Positions 61,999 through 64,000 of a stretch of 64,000 nt of DNA are shown piece by piece (within the stretch, counting starts at the first letter, position 1; the number at the start of each line of letters is the position of its first letter). Made by a program: the position numbers and the translations under genes. The notes below the pieces were generated by a model, which saw only the letters and a program-made list of their open reading frames with translations, searched no databases and had not been told where the DNA came from. The stretch spans positions 51,613 to 115,612 of the forward strand of contig NZ_JAGIBG010000010.1 in NCBI RefSeq assembly GCF_017744435.1, written 5' to 3'. The DNA is from Pseudomonas sp. (GTDB lineage: Bacteria > Pseudomonadota > Gammaproteobacteria > Pseudomonadales > Pseudomonadaceae).

Positions 61999-63840
61999 AT
62001 GACCTCATCCCCATTGCCCCTCGTACTCGCCGGCCCAGTACTGCGCCGCCTCGAACCGCAAAGGCTGGCCATCTGGCTGGTCGGCAGCCAACCCCTGCAA
62101 CCTGAATTCATCCTCGACGGCACCGCCAAGGTCGAGTGTCAGGTCGTTGCTGTCGGCCAGCACGCCTTCATTCACCTGCTGGACATTCACTTCGCCGAGC
62201 CTCTGCCACGCAACGTCGCCATCGAGTATGACCTGCTGCTCGACGGCCAGGGCATTGCCGGCTGGGCCCCGCACCTGCTCTACCCCGGCAGCCATCGCCC
62301 CAGCCTGGTGCTGCGCGACCGCCTTGACCAGCTGCTGCACGGGTCCTGTCGCAAACCGCATCACCCGGCCGCCGACGGCCTGCTCTGCGCCGACCGCTTG
62401 CTACAGGCCTGCCAACGACCGGAGGACCGCCCCGCCGTGCTGTTGATGACCGGCGACCAGATCTATGCCGACGACGTCGCCGGCCCGATGCTGCGCGCCA
62501 TCCATTCGCTGATCGAACGCCTGGGGCTGTTCGACGAAGCGCTGGATGGCGCGGTGGTCGCCGACAGCCAGGCGCTCTACCGGCATCCGGCCAGCTACTA
62601 CCACCGCGCCGACCTGTTGCCCGCACAGGCACGCAACGAAACCCTGCGCGAACGCTTCTTCGGCGGCAAGCGCAAGCCGATATTTTCCTCCAGCAATGCC
62701 GACAACCACCTGGTGACCTTCGCCGAGGTCATGGCCATGTATCTGCTGGTGTGGGCACCCGAGCCCTGGCGCCTGGTGAACCTGGGCATGCCTACTGGCC
62801 TGAACCAGCAAGACCAAGCGCGCTACCGCGAGGAGCTGCCGCTGATCGAGGCCTTCGCCGCCAGCCTGGGCGACGTGGCGCGGGTAATGGCCCACCTGCC
62901 CTGCCTGATGATCTTCGACGACCACGACATCACCGACGACTGGAACCTCTCGGCGCAGTGGGAAGAAACCGCCTATGGCCACCCCTTCTCGCGGCGGATA
63001 ATCGGCAATGCGTTGCTGGGCTATCTGCTGTGCCAGGCCTGGGGCAACGACCCGGATGGCTGTAATGGGCTGGTCGGGCAGTGCCAGACGCTGCCCCGGC
63101 AGCAGGACGAACTGATTGGTGAATTGCTGCGTTTCCAGGGCTGGCAGTACAGCCTGCCCAGCGAGCCGCCGTTGCTGGTGCTGGACACCCGCACACGCCG
63201 CTGGCGCAGCGAGAGCGACCTGGGCAAGCCATCCGGCCTGCTCGACTGGGAAGCGCTGTGCGAGCTGCAGCAGGCGCTGCTGGACCACCCCTCGGCAATC
63301 ATCGTGTCACCGGCACCGATCTTTGGCGTCAAGCTGATCGAAACCGTGCAGAAGGTGTTCAGCTGGCTGGGCTATCCGTTGCTGGTGGATGCCGAGAACT
63401 GGATGGCCCACCGTGGCGCGGCGCAGGTGATCCTGAACATCTTCCGCCATTCGCGCACGCCGGGGCACTACGTGATTCTCTCGGGCGATGTGCACTATTC
63501 GTTCGCCTATGAGGTGCTGATTCGCCATCGCCAGCGCAGCCCGCACCTGTGGCAAGTGACCAGCAGCGGGATCAAGAACGAGTTCCCACGGCGCTTGCTG
63601 GACGTGCTGGACAGGCTGAACCGCTGGTTGTATTCGCCACGCTCACCACTGAACTGGTTCACCAAGCGCCGGCAGATGGAGGTGGTGCCACGCACGCCCA
63701 GCCGCAGCAAGGCCGGGGAGCGACTGTGGAATGGGGCGGGGTTGGGCCAGGTGCTGTTCGATGAGCAAGGGCGGCCGGCGCGGGTGTTTCAGCTGAGTGC
63801 GGATGGCAGTGAGGCGACCGAGTTTGTGCAGCGAGAGTGA
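61999..63840 (+). CDS. PhoD-like metallophosphatase (alkaline phosphatase D family)
   Basis: The 613-residue protein has metal-binding motifs of the PhoD/PF09423 fold: LLMTGDQIYADDVAG, MIFDDHDITDDWNLS and VILSGDVHYSFAYE. It lacks a Tat or Sec signal, so it is probably cytoplasmic, and it is longer than secreted PhoD, with extra N- and C-terminal regions. The likely activity is phosphodiester or phosphomonoester hydrolysis; the substrate is unknown. The start ATG lies directly after tal, with the tal terminator between. Its last codons form part of a 69-bp inverted repeat. Confidence 0.88.
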   Translation: MTSSPLPLVLAGPVLRRLEPQRLAIWLVGSQPLQPEFILDGTAKVECQVVAVGQHAFIHLLDIHFAEPLPRNVAIEYDLLLDGQGIAGWAPHLLYPGSHRPSLVLRDRLDQLLHGSCRKPHHPAADGLLCADRLLQACQRPEDRPAVLLMTGDQIYADDVAGPMLRAIHSLIERLGLFDEALDGAVVADSQALYRHPASYYHRADLLPAQARNETLRERFFGGKRKPIFSSSNADNHLVTFAEVMAMYLLVWAPEPWRLVNLGMPTGLNQQDQARYREELPLIEAFAASLGDVARVMAHLPCLMIFDDHDITDDWNLSAQWEETAYGHPFSRRIIGNALLGYLLCQAWGNDPDGCNGLVGQCQTLPRQQDELIGELLRFQGWQYSLPSEPPLLVLDTRTRRWRSESDLGKPSGLLDWEALCELQQALLDHPSAIIVSPAPIFGVKLIETVQKVFSWLGYPLLVDAENWMAHRGAAQVILNIFRHSRTPGHYVILSGDVHYSFAYEVLIRHRQRSPHLWQVTSSGIKNEFPRRLLDVLDRLNRWLYSPRSPLNWFTKRRQMEVVPRTPSRSKAGERLWNGAGLGQVLFDEQGRPARVFQLSADGSEATEFVQRE

Positions 63841-64000
63841 CTGCCTGGTGGCGTTGTGGAGGCCTTGCTGGCCTCTTCGCGGCTAAAGCCGCTCCCACAG
63901 GGATATCACCCGCCTTGAAGCCTGTGGCGTGCCTGTGGGAGCGGCTTTAGCCGCGAAGAGGCCAGCAAGGCCTCCACAACGCCACCAGGCAGTCACTCTC
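63833..64000. repeat. Perfect 69-bp inverted repeat with REP core
   Basis: Bases 63833-63901 and 63932-64000 are exact reverse complements with a 30-base spacer. The inner part is a REP variant (cgcggctaaagccgctcccacagg). The outer part includes ggaggccttgctggcctctt-like flanks and reaches into the last eight bases of the PhoD-like gene. The right arm runs to the window edge and may continue. Confidence 0.95.

Overview
The window looks like chromosome of a Pseudomonas putida-group bacterium. Codon use is GC-rich, REP palindromes of the 'tgtgggagcgggtttacccgcgaa' type recur, and several gene blocks are typical of this group: tig-clpP-clpX-lon-hupB-ppiD, fdsGBAD, dusA-tal-phoD-like, and sfnG. 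Most of it is ordinary core and accessory chromosome. Mobile DNA is confined to one small islet next to dusA.

Layout. (1) 1-9.2 kb: end of a probable patatin-like lipase gene, then the protein quality-control block on the minus strand (trigger factor, ClpP, ClpX, Lon with a visible sigma-32-type promoter, HU-beta, PpiD). (2) 9.4-11.1 kb: a minus-strand tRNA operon Arg(TCT)-His(GTG)-Leu(TAG)-His(GTG), in which the His unit is tandemly duplicated, and divergent folD. (3) 11.3-18 kb: an ornithine cyclodeaminase gene that seems to have lost its start codon, an Lrp/AsnC regulator, and a 1600-residue DUF6543/LRR/NEL E3-ligase-like protein. (4) 18-25.5 kb: a DctA-like transporter with two GntR/FCD regulators, a lipoprotein, a PACE efflux pump with divergent LysR, and a dCache chemoreceptor. 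(5) 25.5-29.8 kb: a D-amino-acid catabolic unit (DauA-like dehydrogenase, RidA, YkvI-like transporter) divergent from an XRE-cupin regulator, then a TSUP exporter. (6) 29.8-38.3 kb: a degenerate histidine phosphatase, an Xre/RES toxin-antitoxin pair running directly into an orphan arsB, and a LysR-controlled GMC dehydrogenase/cupin/OpuAC/MFS cluster. (7) 38.4-44.3 kb: SOS genes umuC, umuD and SRAP with two LexA boxes, an MFS gene inserted between umuD and umuC, and an SbmA-type ABC transporter. (8) 44.5-54.9 kb: NAD-dependent formate dehydrogenase fdsGBAD, a yjfKLMC-like cluster, sfnG with a sigma-54 promoter, and small DUF genes. (9) 55.4-64 kb: a CptA/EptA-type phosphoethanolamine transferase, a PAP2 phosphatase, the islet (PseH-like acetyltransferase, a second GNAT-like ORF, a broken phage adenine methylase) between two 87-bp direct repeats, then dusA, tal, a PhoD-like phosphatase and a perfect 69-bp inverted repeat at the window edge.

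Shared themes: candidate Hfq/Crc CA motifs precede several catabolic or transport genes (DctA-like, YkvI-like, GMC, OpuAC). The most unusual items are the missing start-codon base in the cyclodeaminase gene, the NEL-type effector-like giant, the split LexA-controlled umuDC, the RES-arsB arrangement, the substrate-binding protein paired with an MFS carrier rather than ABC subunits, and the repeat-flanked islet beside dusA. All calls rest on reading the sequence and on recalled family knowledge; no database search was run.
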